A DNA stretch of 64,000 bases, from positions 96,001 to 160,000 of the forward strand of contig NZ_CP014229.1 of the NCBI RefSeq assembly GCF_001553605.1, given 5' to 3'. The position numbers and the translations under genes were made by a program. This document shows positions 45,984 to 55,198 of this stretch, in pieces. Source of the DNA: Desulfovibrio fairfieldensis (lineage in GTDB: Bacteria > Desulfobacterota > Desulfovibrionia > Desulfovibrionales > Desulfovibrionaceae). The number at the start of each line of letters is the position of its first letter. Position 1 is the stretch's first letter. The notes under the pieces were generated by a model. The model made no database searches. It was not told the DNA's origin and saw only the letters and a list, made by a program, of their open reading frames with translations.

Positions 45984-47114
45984 TCAGCTGTAGACGCGGG
46001 GATTGGTGCTGCCCATCAGACAGAGGATCTCATAAGGAATAGTGCCCAGTTCGTCGGCCATTTCCTGGGCGCTGACCGGGCGCTGGCCCGGCGCGGCGGG
46101 GCCGCCCAGAATCCAGGCCGTGTCGCCGGTCCGCACGTCCGGCAGGGAGGAGACGTCCGCCATCAGCATGCTCATGCAGACCCGCCCCACCTGCGGAACG
46201 CGGCGGCCGTTGATCAGCAGGTCGATGCGGTTGGAAAGGGCGCGGGCGAAGCCCGTGGCGTAACCGGCGGCCACCACGGCCACGGTCATGGCCTGGGGCG
46301 CGGTGAAAATGCGCCCGTAGGAGACGCTTTGCCCGGCTTTGAGCTGCCGTACCTGCAGGACGGGCGAGCTGACGCTCATGACCCACTCCAGGCCCGTGCC
46401 GCGCGCTTCCCAGGCGGTGCCGGCAAAGGGGTTGCCGCCGTAGAGGGCCAGGCCGGGACGGCAGGCCTCATAGCGGCTTTCAGGCAGGCCCAGAGCCCCC
46501 GCGGAATTGCCCAGGGAACGCGCGATGTCCGGAAAGGCTTCGCGCAGGACGGCGCACATGCTCGCGAAGCGCTCGGCCTGGGCCTGGGTATAGGCCGTTT
46601 CGTCGGGCATGTCGGCGCAGGCCAGGTGCGAGAGCGCCAGCACGGGCGCGAGGCGCGGGAAGCGGCGCAGGCTTTCCAGGGCCGCGGGCAGTTCCTCGGC
46701 GGAAAAGCCCAGGCGGTTCATGCCGGTCTCACATTTGAGGGCCACCCGGAACGGCCTGTCCGCCGGGCAGCAGGCCGCCGCTTTTTCGATGTCCTCAAAA
46801 TCCGTGAGCAGGGGCGTCAGATCATGGGCGGCGGCGGCTTGCCAGTCCTCGCGGCTGATGGCGCCCATCAGCGGCACAATGGTCTGGCCCAGCCCGGCCT
46901 CACGCAAAGCCACGCCTTCGCATACGGTGCCCACGGCGAAGCGCCGGGCCCCGGCCCCGTCCAGGGCGCGGGCCACGGGCAGCAGGCCGTGGCCGTAGGC
47001 GTCGGACTTGACGACCGGCATGATGGAACCGGGTTCGCCCAGACGCGCGAAGTTGCGCCGCAGAGCGGCGAGATCAATGTGGCAGCGGGACGGCGTAAAG
47101 GCGCAGCAGCTCAT
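45984..47114 (-). CDS. alr: Alanine racemase
   Basis: The 376-residue PLP enzyme interconverts L- and D-alanine for peptidoglycan. The PLP lysine lies in IMPVVKSDAYGHGLLPVA; the opposite catalytic tyrosine is in SYGRIFTAPQAM; LSHLACADMPDE is the conserved middle segment. The ATG at 47114 has GGAG eight bases upstream; the frame extends seven codons further. The gene is followed by about 150 bases before the PilZ gene and preceded by a long repeat-filled gap. Confidence 0.95.
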   Translation of the reverse strand: MSCCAFTPSRCHIDLAALRRNFARLGEPGSIMPVVKSDAYGHGLLPVARALDGAGARRFAVGTVCEGVALREAGLGQTIVPLMGAISREDWQAAAAHDLTPLLTDFEDIEKAAACCPADRPFRVALKCETGMNRLGFSAEELPAALESLRRFPRLAPVLALSHLACADMPDETAYTQAQAERFASMCAVLREAFPDIARSLGNSAGALGLPESRYEACRPGLALYGGNPFAGTAWEARGTGLEWVMSVSSPVLQVRQLKAGQSVSYGRIFTAPQAMTVAVVAAGYATGFARALSNRIDLLINGRRVPQVGRVCMSMLMADVSSLPDVRTGDTAWILGGPAAPGQRPVSAQEMADELGTIPYEILCLMGSTNPRVYS

Positions 47115-47239
47115 GAAATGCTCCGGAACAGACAACTCTGCGAAGGCGGCGGTCCGTCAGGACCGGGAGAAGCCGCCCGACTCGGGAAAACCTCTGGTAC
47201 CATGTACCACTGAAGACGCTGTCTCAAGTGGTAAGATCG

Positions 47240-47331
47240 CTTCGCCGAAAACGGAGTTTTCGGCTTGCTCACGGCGGCTAAGCCGCCGCAAACCCCGTAG
47301 GGTTTTACGGGTCTGACTTTTCAAATCAGAC
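47240..47331. repeat. Array of hairpins upstream of alr
   Basis: Consecutive palindromes: GCCGAAAACGGAGTTTTCGGC (about 47242-47262), CGGCGGCTAAGCCGCCG (about 47272-47288), ACCCCGTAGGGTTTTACGGGT, and GTCTGACTTTTCAAATCAGAC (about 47311-47331). The layout resembles the reverse complement of the array at 41156-41248 although the stem sequences differ. Confidence 0.55.
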
Positions 47332-47560
47332 ACTAGACAACTTTTAGAAAGGCAACATAACAACATTGCCCGTGCGGCACAAGGAAAAGCGTGTCGCCTC
47401 GCGGCCTTGCGGCGGGAGGGCGGGGCGGAGGCCTGCCGGCCGCCCGCGCTGCGCTTCGGCGGAGTAAAGGAGGCTCCGCTCAATGCCGCGGGGAGACTCC
47501 ATGATTCGTATCAGCCCGTTACAATAGTTATGTGTACACGTTGGCGGCTTCTAAGGGGGC

Positions 47561-47897
47561 CGTCCGCGCCGGAGTCCAGGGCAGACGCATCTAAAAAGTC
47601 TTTATTCCCCGGTAGATCGGGGAACGAACAAAAAAAGCGAAGCCATCTTTGCTCCGCCGGAGCGAAGCGCAGGCGGATGGCTGGTGCCGGGAGAATCCTA
47701 AAAAATAAGATTTTTGCGCGCTGGCAAGAAAAATGGCACTTTTTGCGCGGAATGTACTCAAGTACATGAGCAGCAAAAAGCGCCAAGTGACGCAGCCAGC
47801 GCACAAAAGGCTGGTTTTGACGGATCATCACGGCAGATAAGGGGCCTGCAAGGGCTGGAATTAGATGCGTCTGCCCTGCGCCGGAGTCCGGCGGGCC
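47561..47897. repeat. Large inverted-repeat element upstream of tgt (family E)
   Basis: The outer arms share AGGGCAGACGCATCTAA (47578-47594 and, inverted, 47861-47877). Nested inside is a hairpin of about 104 bases (47709-47812) whose arms match as TTTTTGCGCGCTGGC / GCCAGCGCACAAAAG and CACTTTTTGC / GCAAAAAGCG around the apex ATGTACTCAAGTACAT. It encodes no supported protein and is part of an 819-base gene-free gap between alr and tgt. A shorter relative lies at about 14735-14870. Confidence 0.65.
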
Positions 47898-47933
47898 TTG
47901 CAACGCGGCGCGCTTGCGGATAGGCTGCGCGCC

Positions 47934-49070
<1,137 letters not shown>

Positions 49071-49091
49071 ACCCGTTTTGCGGAAGACGGA

Positions 49092-49137
49092 AAACCGCCG
49101 GAATCCTCACGACAGGCAGTGAGAATTCCGGCGGTTT
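49092..49137. terminator. Bidirectional terminator between tgt and tauE
   Basis: A 19-base stem with one mismatch (AAACCGCCGGAATCCTCAC and GTGAGAATTCCGGCGGTTT) lies between two converging genes. Confidence 0.75.
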
Positions 49138-49179
49138 CGCGCGCGGAGGCTCCCCTCACGAGGCTGAGGGGCGGCGCAC

Positions 49180-50232
49180 TCAGGCGGCCGGAGCTGCGGC
49201 CGTTCCGCGTCCCCGCCACATGGCGGCAAGGATCAGGGCCGCGCCGCTGAGCAATCCCAGGCACATGCAGATGAAGCTGGCGGTCTTCAGTCCGGTCTGG
49301 AGGCCGGGGGCCATGGTCAGAACATCCAGGCGCTCCAGATAGCACGGGATGGCTATGACCCGGCTGACCGCCACGATCAGCATGATGGTGCCCATGACAA
49401 GCTTGATCATGTTTTCCCGCACATAGGTGGTGCCGATGGCCCCCAGCTGCACGCCCAGCAGCGAGCCGCCCAGGATGATCAGCACCAGACGGATGTCGAT
49501 CATGCCGTGCAGGGCCCAGTTGACGGAACCGCAAAGACCCATGACAAAGGCGGTCACCAGTTCCGTGCCGGAGGCTATCAGGCCGGGCACGCCGAGCACA
49601 TAGATCAGGCCGGGCACGCCGATGAAACCGCCCACGGCGATGGTGGCCGCCAGCATGCCGGTGGCAAAGCCCACGGGCAGGGTGAACCAGAGGGAGATGC
49701 GCAGACCCGAGCGCCGGAAGGTAAGCATGGGCGGCAGATTGACGGCCTGGAGACGGCGGGCCAGAGCGGGCGTTCCGCCGCAGTCGCCGTTGCGCCGGTT
49801 GCAGCGCAGGGCGTCATGCAGCACATAGCCGCCCACACTGAACAGCACCGCCACAAAGGCCAGGCTCACGTAGAGGTCCGAACCGGCCTGCCCCCAGCGT
49901 TCCAGGATATGCCGCTGGATGGCGATGCCGCACTGCACGCCCACCCCGGCCGAGGCGGCGATGACCAGCCCCATCTTGACGTCCACCTGCCCGTAGCGGA
50001 AGCGCTTCAGCGCGCCCACCAGGGCCTTGGGAAATTTGTGGCACATATTGCTGGCCACGGCCACGGTGCCCGGCACACCCAGGCCCATCATGCCGGGAGT
50101 GAGAATGAAGGCTCCGCCCGAGCCGATGAAGCCGCTGACCAGGCCGCCGATAAAGCCGACAATGAAAAGAAAGCCCACGGTAACCAGATTCAGGTCGATG
50201 AATTTGGCGGAATCAAGCGCGAACAGGTCCAT
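49180..50232 (-). CDS. TauE/SafE-family membrane transporter
   Basis: The 350-residue protein has about eight to nine membrane segments and the TauE/SafE pattern: GFIGGLVSGFIGSGGAFILTP near the N-terminus and GFATGMLAATIAVGGFIGVP in the second half. Family members export sulfite, sulfoacetate or other organosulfur anions, plausible in a sulfate reducer, but the substrate is unproven. It is the last gene of a three-gene unit (Usp-like protein, 100-residue membrane protein, TauE) behind a sigma-54 promoter, opposite an NtrB/NtrC-type pair. Confidence 0.9.
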   Translation of the reverse strand: MDLFALDSAKFIDLNLVTVGFLFIVGFIGGLVSGFIGSGGAFILTPGMMGLGVPGTVAVASNMCHKFPKALVGALKRFRYGQVDVKMGLVIAASAGVGVQCGIAIQRHILERWGQAGSDLYVSLAFVAVLFSVGGYVLHDALRCNRRNGDCGGTPALARRLQAVNLPPMLTFRRSGLRISLWFTLPVGFATGMLAATIAVGGFIGVPGLIYVLGVPGLIASGTELVTAFVMGLCGSVNWALHGMIDIRLVLIILGGSLLGVQLGAIGTTYVRENMIKLVMGTIMLIVAVSRVIAIPCYLERLDVLTMAPGLQTGLKTASFICMCLGLLSGAALILAAMWRGRGTAAAPAA

Positions 50233-50253
50233 AATCTTCTCCCCGGTCCGATG

Positions 50254-50556
50254 TCAGGCGTGCGCGGGAGTGCGCAGGGACAGAACGGATTCTTCCTCCT
50301 CGGGGCAGGTCGGGGCCGGAGCCGGAGCCGTGTGGGCCGTCACGCCGAGCAGCCGCCAGAGGTTGGCCGCGAAGCTGCCGTGCACATAGGAAAAGAGCAG
50401 GGCGATGCCGATGGGGACCGAGGCGCTGACGCCGCCCTGGGAACAGAAGGCGGCCAGAGCGTCCGCATAGAAGTAAAGCAGAACGTACAGGGTCGCGCTG
50501 GCGGCGCCGAAGAGCAGGGTTTTGCCGATGGTTGAGGCGTGTCCGGTGATATGCAT
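50254..50556 (-). CDS. Small membrane protein in the TauE operon
   Basis: The 100-residue protein starts MHITGHASTIGKTLLFGAAS and has two hydrophobic segments (LLFGAASATLYVLLYFYADAL and SVPIGIALLFSYVHGSFAANL), followed by an acidic, proline-rich tail. AAAGGAGGACATC before the ATG is one of the strongest ribosome-binding sites here. It lies 21 bases before tauE, so it may be an accessory subunit of that transporter. I do not recognise a family. Confidence 0.75.
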   Translation of the reverse strand: MHITGHASTIGKTLLFGAASATLYVLLYFYADALAAFCSQGGVSASVPIGIALLFSYVHGSFAANLWRLLGVTAHTAPAPAPTCPEEEESVLSLRTPAHA

Positions 50557-50594
50557 GATGTCCTCCTTTGAGGTATGGATGAAAGCGGAGCTGT

Positions 50595-51101
50595 TCAGAC
50601 CCTGACGCAATACACGGGTATGGAAAGCTGTCCGCGCAGGCGGACGCCGTCCCGCAGGGCGCAGATGACCATGTCCACCCGGCCCATGTCCCGCACAACG
50701 TCGCTGACGGCGTCCATGCCGCCCGGCTGGATGTGGTGCCGGGCCGGAACGCCTTCGGCGGAAGCCCGGCGCAGCCACGGCTCGGCGGCGGAATCCGCCC
50801 GCGAAATGAAGGCCCGGTCGGGCCGGGGGGTGAGGTTCAGCAGCACGAGGGCATCCCCGAGACGCTGCGCCAGCCCCAGGGCGCTGGCGGCCAGTTCCCG
50901 GCTCCAGTGCTCATGCCGGGAAACGGCCAGCACCACTCTGGGATGACCGCTGCCGCGCGTGTACGCCTCGCGGGCCAGATCCGTTTCCCCGGCGTCCGCA
51001 TAGGCCAGCGCCTCGCTCAGGTCGTCCATGCGTTCCCGCAGCCGGGCCATGCCTTTCAGACTCAGGGGGGAAGGGATGTTTTTCACGCTCATGGCAGTCA
51101 T
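50595..51101 (-). CDS. Universal stress protein-like protein
   Basis: The 168-residue protein has a helical N-terminus (LKGMARLRERMDDLSEALAYA) and an alpha/beta domain with PRVVLAVSRHEHWSRELAASAL and LGDALVLLNLTPRPD, resembling a Usp fold, and ends CVRV after QLSIPVY. The ATP-binding GxxG-type motif of classical UspA is not clear, so the assignment is tentative. It is the first gene after the sigma-54 promoter. The start could be 51101 or the ATG three codons later. Confidence 0.6.
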   Translation of the reverse strand: MTAMSVKNIPSPLSLKGMARLRERMDDLSEALAYADAGETDLAREAYTRGSGHPRVVLAVSRHEHWSRELAASALGLAQRLGDALVLLNLTPRPDRAFISRADSAAEPWLRRASAEGVPARHHIQPGGMDAVSDVVRDMGRVDMVICALRDGVRLRGQLSIPVYCVRV

Positions 51102-51153
51102 TCCGGGTTTGCGGTGTGGCGGGCCGTTGTGTCGCCGCGTGTCTGTTTCCGGT

Positions 51154-51172
51154 ATATCAAAGAGCGTGCCAG
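51154..51172 (-). promoter_or_regulatory. Sigma-54 promoter of the usp-like/tauE operon
   Basis: On the minus strand the sequence reads CTGGCACGCTCTTTGATA. The -24 element CTGGCACG is perfect; the -12 element is TTGAT rather than TTGCA/T, with correct spacing. Expected transcription start is about 51143, 40 bases before the first ATG. Confidence 0.75.
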
Positions 51173-51242
51173 TCCGGATTTTTTGTATCAAGCTGTTATT
51201 CCATGAGAAATTTTTTAGAGCCGGGCGGATGGCCCGGTGGCG

Positions 51243-51261
51243 GCGTTGCGGAATGTAACGC
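51243..51261. promoter_or_regulatory. Candidate enhancer (UAS) site 1
   Basis: GCGTTGCGGAATGTAACGC, a near-palindrome about 100 bases upstream of the expected start. The core CGGAATGTAACGC recurs with one change at 51338-51350. Likely bound by the NtrC-type regulator encoded to the right. Confidence 0.55.
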
Positions 51262-51329
51262 AGCGGGCGGATTTGCTTCAGGTAATAATGTGAAAATATT
51301 AACATATTTTATATGTTGAATATTGCAAC

Positions 51330-51351
51330 GGCTGTTCCGGAGTGTAACGCC
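51330..51351. promoter_or_regulatory. Candidate enhancer (UAS) site 2
   Basis: GGCTGTTCCGGAGTGTAACG followed by CC; its core lies 89 bases from that of site 1. An AT-rich near-palindrome (51293-51323) lies between the two and could be a bend or a binding site for an architectural protein. Confidence 0.5.
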
Positions 51352-51551
51352 GTGGCGGCGGCCGGGGAGTGGAGCCCGGCGCCCCGGTTTTCGGAAACGC
51401 CGGATTTCGGGGCTTGGGGGCCGGGCATCCCGGCCGGGCATCCCGGCGGTTTTGGCAGGAACGTTGCAAGTTGCATCCGGTGGGGCACGGCATCCGGCGC
51501 GGGCGCGTCGCCCGACGACCCGGACCGCACCGGCTCGCAGGGGGATACGTC

Positions 51552-53009
51552 ATGAAGGGCATGAAGCGGCGCTTGCGCTCATTCGGCAGAAGCATACGGC
51601 ACAAGGTGCTGCTGGGCATCGTGCTTTCTCTGGTGGGCGTGGGGACGCTGGGGGCGGTTTCCTATTATTATCTGCGGCAGTTGGAGGAAACCCTGGCCCT
51701 GGCCGAAGGCGTGGACGACCTGCAGAGCGACGTGCTGGAAATCCGGCGCAGTGAAAAGAACTACCTGCTGTACGGCCTCGGCGCGGACAGGGGGGAAAGT
51801 CTGCGTTATGTGGACCAGGTCATCAGCCGGGCCCGTGGACTTCTGCGCAGGAAGCCGGGGGCGGATCTGCCCGGCGGCACTCTGGGCTCCGGCCGGGCGC
51901 GGCTGACCGGGCTGCTCGTCCGGATGGAGGCCTACCGCGACGGTTTCCGGGCGCTCGGCTCTCCCCATGATCCGCAGGCGGAGAATGTGCGCATGCTGGG
52001 CAAGGATCTGGTTGCCGACACCCAGTTGCTCGTGGGACGGCTGCGCGGTCATATTCTTGAGATCGTTTCCGCGCTGCGGCGGCAACTGGTCTTCTCCACA
52101 GCCGCGCTGCTGGGTGTGGGGCTTTTCCTGGCCTGGCTGATGGGGCGGCGCATTCTGCACGCCCTGGGGCTGATCGAGAAGGCCACCACCAGGGTCGTGA
52201 AGGGCGATTTTTCCCCTCTGCCTCTGGAGGGGGCCGAGGCGGAAAGCCGCCATGTGCTGGAGGCGCTCAATCATATGATTTGTGAACTGGAGAGCAGCCA
52301 GAACCAGCTCGTGCAGGAAAAAAAGCTGGCTTCCCTGGGGGTGCTCACCGCGGGCATCGCCCACCAGCTGAACAATCCGCTGAACAATATTTTCACGTCC
52401 TGCCAGTTGCTGCGCGAGAGCGGCGCGCACGGCGGCGACGCCGGATTCCCGGCGGAAATGCTGCGCAACATCCATCAGGAAGTGCTCCGCGCCCGCGACA
52501 TCGTGCGCGGCCTGCTGGATTTCGCGCGCCAGTCCGACTTCAGCCTGAAGCCCGTGGCCCTGGCGGACGTGGTGGGGCGGGCCGTGGCCCTGGTGGCCGG
52601 TGAAACCCCGCCCGGCCTGCGCATCGACATCGACGTGCCGCCCGATCTCGTGCTGCCCGCCGACGGCCGCCGTTTGCAGGAGGTCTGCATCAATCTGCTG
52701 CTCAATGCCGTCCAGGCCGTCAGCCGCCTGCCCGGACGGATTTCCGTAACGGCCCGGCGCGACGAGGCCGCCGCCCAGGCCGTGCTGCGCGTGCGCGACA
52801 GCGGTGACGGCATCCCCGAGGCCGGCCTGGGACGCATTTTCGATCCCTTTTTCACGCTCAAGGGCGTGGGCAAAGGCACGGGCCTGGGGCTTTCCGTGGC
52901 TTTCGGGATCATCCGCAGGCACGGCGGCACGATCAGCGTGGAAAGCGTGGAAGGCGAAGGCAGCTGTTTCACCGTCCGACTGCCGCTGGACGCGCACAAG
53001 GGGGAATAA
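51552..53009 (+). CDS. Sensor histidine kinase, NtrB/ZraS-like
   Basis: The 485-residue membrane kinase has two membrane segments (VLLGIVLSLVGVGTLGAVSY and LVFSTAALLGVGLFLAWLMG) around a periplasmic region, a HAMP linker, a phosphoacceptor His in LTAGIAHQLNNPLNN, and an ATPase domain with the N box (NLLLNAVQAV), RDSGDGIPEAG, FDPFFTLKGVGKGTGLGL. It should phosphorylate the response regulator encoded 2 bases downstream. The ATG at 51552 is preceded by a G-rich stretch; the open frame starts 61 codons earlier. Confidence 0.92.
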   Translation: MKGMKRRLRSFGRSIRHKVLLGIVLSLVGVGTLGAVSYYYLRQLEETLALAEGVDDLQSDVLEIRRSEKNYLLYGLGADRGESLRYVDQVISRARGLLRRKPGADLPGGTLGSGRARLTGLLVRMEAYRDGFRALGSPHDPQAENVRMLGKDLVADTQLLVGRLRGHILEIVSALRRQLVFSTAALLGVGLFLAWLMGRRILHALGLIEKATTRVVKGDFSPLPLEGAEAESRHVLEALNHMICELESSQNQLVQEKKLASLGVLTAGIAHQLNNPLNNIFTSCQLLRESGAHGGDAGFPAEMLRNIHQEVLRARDIVRGLLDFARQSDFSLKPVALADVVGRAVALVAGETPPGLRIDIDVPPDLVLPADGRRLQEVCINLLLNAVQAVSRLPGRISVTARRDEAAAQAVLRVRDSGDGIPEAGLGRIFDPFFTLKGVGKGTGLGLSVAFGIIRRHGGTISVESVEGEGSCFTVRLPLDAHKGE

Positions 53010-53011
53010 AG

Positions 53012-54373
53012 ATGAACGGAGCCGCGGCGAAAATTCTGGTGGTGGACGACGAGGCCATTGCCCGCGCCAATCTTGCCCGCGTTCTGGCCCATGACGGGCA
53101 CGAGACGGCCCAGGCCGGGGGCGGGAGCATTGCGCTGGAGATGCTGCAGCACGGGGAATACGATCTGGTCCTCACGGACCTGATCATGCCGGACATGGGC
53201 GGGCTGGAACTGCTGGAGCGTGTCCGCGCGCGCTTTCCCGGCACTGAAGTGATCGTGGTCACCGGCTATCCCATGGTGGAAACCGCCGTGGAGGCCATGC
53301 GCAAGGGCGCGTACCATTATCTGGCCAAGCCCTACCAACTGGACGAGGCGCGCCTGCTCGTGGCCAGGGCGCTGGAAAAACGCCGTCTGTATCTGGAAGT
53401 GGCCCGGATGCGCTCCCTGCTGGAAACGCGCGAAGGGCCGCTGCTGCTGGGCGATGCTCCGGTCATGCGCGAGCTCAAGCGGACCATCGCCCGGGTGGCC
53501 CCCTCGGACGCCTCGGTACTCATCCTGGGCGACACGGGCACGGGCAAGGAGCTGGCCGCCCGTTCCATTCACGCCCTGAGCCGCCGGGCCGGGGGACGTT
53601 TTCTGGCCGTGAATTGCGGGGCCTTGCAGGAAGAACTGCTGGAAAGCGAGCTCTTCGGCCACGAGCAGGGGGCCTTTTCCGGGGCGGTGCGCCGTAAACC
53701 GGGGCTTTTCGAGGCGGCCTGCGGCGGCACGCTCTTTCTGGACGAACTGGGGGAAATGTCGCCCGCCATGCAGGTCAAGCTGTTGCGCGCCCTGCAGGAA
53801 CGCGTCATCCGCCGGGTGGGCGGCACGCGGGACATTGAGGTGGACGTGCGCGTACTGGCCGCCACCAACCGCAATCTGCGGCTGGAAGTGTCCAGGGGAA
53901 ATTTCCGCGAGGATCTTTACTATCGGCTGGCGGTGATCACCCTGCGCATGCCCGCCCTGGCGGAACGGCGGGAGGACATCCCCCTGCTGGCGCATTTTTT
54001 TCTGGAGACGGGCGCGCGGCGCGCGGGCCTGCCCGTACCGGAGCTTTCGCCCCAGGCCCTGCGCGTTCTGGAAGGCTATCTCTTTCCCGGCAATGTGCGG
54101 GAGCTGTGCAATCTCATGGAGCGGGCGGCGGTGCTCAGCGACGGGCAGCGGATCACCCCGGCGCATCTGCCGGAGGAACTCGGCGGGGAATTGCTGCCCG
54201 CTGCCGGAGCCGGGCCGGAAGCGGGAGAACGGCCGGAAAGCCTGGAGGAAAACGAAAAGCGGCATATCCTCCGGGTTCTGGACTATGCGGACGGCAACCG
54301 GACCAGAGCCGCGCGGATTCTCGGCATCAACCGGGTTTCGCTCTGGCGCAAGCTCAGCCGTTACGGACTGTAG
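53012..54373 (+). CDS. Sigma-54-dependent response regulator, NtrC family
   Basis: The 453-residue protein has a receiver domain (VVDDEAIARANLA, phosphoacceptor Asp in DLVLTDLIMPDMGG), an AAA+ domain with Walker A GDTGTGKELAARSIH, a sigma-54 contact loop written GAFSGA instead of GAFTGA, Walker B TLFLDELGEMS, and a Fis-type helix-turn-helix (TRAARILGINRVSLWRKL) at the end. It activates sigma-54 promoters when phosphorylated. The nearest candidate is the divergent promoter at 51154-51172 driving the TauE operon. Confidence 0.94.
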   Translation: MNGAAAKILVVDDEAIARANLARVLAHDGHETAQAGGGSIALEMLQHGEYDLVLTDLIMPDMGGLELLERVRARFPGTEVIVVTGYPMVETAVEAMRKGAYHYLAKPYQLDEARLLVARALEKRRLYLEVARMRSLLETREGPLLLGDAPVMRELKRTIARVAPSDASVLILGDTGTGKELAARSIHALSRRAGGRFLAVNCGALQEELLESELFGHEQGAFSGAVRRKPGLFEAACGGTLFLDELGEMSPAMQVKLLRALQERVIRRVGGTRDIEVDVRVLAATNRNLRLEVSRGNFREDLYYRLAVITLRMPALAERREDIPLLAHFFLETGARRAGLPVPELSPQALRVLEGYLFPGNVRELCNLMERAAVLSDGQRITPAHLPEELGGELLPAAGAGPEAGERPESLEENEKRHILRVLDYADGNRTRAARILGINRVSLWRKLSRYGL

Positions 54374-54412
54374 CCTCCGGGAAGGGAGGCGCGGGAAAGG
54401 CCGTGGCGGGGA

Positions 54413-54961
54413 TCAGGCGGCTTCGGCCCCGGCCTCGCGGCGTTCGCGGCGGCGCACCAGGAAAAAGACCAGAAAGGAACCGGCCAGCTTGGACAGGCTC
54501 ATGATGCCGATGGACCAGGGGGTCGCCAAGCCGAGGAACAGCAGAAAGACCAGGCTGTCCAAGGGCGCGCCCAGCAGGCTTGAAATCAGGATGCGCTGGG
54601 AAAAGGGCTTGTGCGTGAAGGTGAACAGGGCCCAGTCGCCCAGTTCGCCCACGGCGAAGGCCACCGCGCTGGCCACGGCCAGTTGGGGCGTGGCCATATA
54701 CCAGCTCACCACGCAGCCCGCCAGCATGGCCCAGAGAATATGGTGCCCCACGCGGCGCTGGGCGAAATCGCGCACTACAAAGACAAAACCCACGATCAGC
54801 GACGCCGGCGGCCAGAGGTCGCCGTTGGGCAGCTGAACGAGCGGGGTCACGGCAAAAGCGTAATTAACGCCCACAATCAGAGCTATGTAGGTAAACAGCG
54901 AGAACATGGTGCGCAGACTATGCGGAGCGCCGCGCGCCGTCAAGAGCGAGCGGCGCGTCAT
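54413..54961 (-). CDS. VUT-family transporter (queuosine precursor transporter-like)
   Basis: The 182-residue protein has five to six membrane segments with PPASLIVGFVFVVRDFAQRR and AVASAVAFAVGELGDWALF, the patterns of the VUT/YhhQ family. YhhQ imports queuosine precursors; a tgt gene lies nearby, which is consistent but not proof. The start may be the ATG at 54961 or MFSLFTYIAL at 54907; neither has a good ribosome-binding site. It is alone, convergent with the response regulator gene. Confidence 0.75.
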   Translation of the reverse strand: MTRRSLLTARGAPHSLRTMFSLFTYIALIVGVNYAFAVTPLVQLPNGDLWPPASLIVGFVFVVRDFAQRRVGHHILWAMLAGCVVSWYMATPQLAVASAVAFAVGELGDWALFTFTHKPFSQRILISSLLGAPLDSLVFLLFLGLATPWSIGIMSLSKLAGSFLVFFLVRRRERREAGAEAA

Positions 54962-55198
54962 ATGGACAAGGGACGGGGCAAGGAATACACTTAATGAGTG
55001 CGGAAAACAGGGGCGTTACGTTGCCGCTGAGGGGAACGCGGCCTTTCCGGACCGGAATTCACCCCGTCCGGCAGCGGGTTTTGGTCGTTGCTGCGGCATG
55101 ATCCGCGGGGCTGTCTTCCGTATCCGACGCTGTCGCAGCTCTTTCCGCGAGACATGGCCGCCGGGATCGCCGCAGGGCATCATAAAGAGGGCGTCGTC

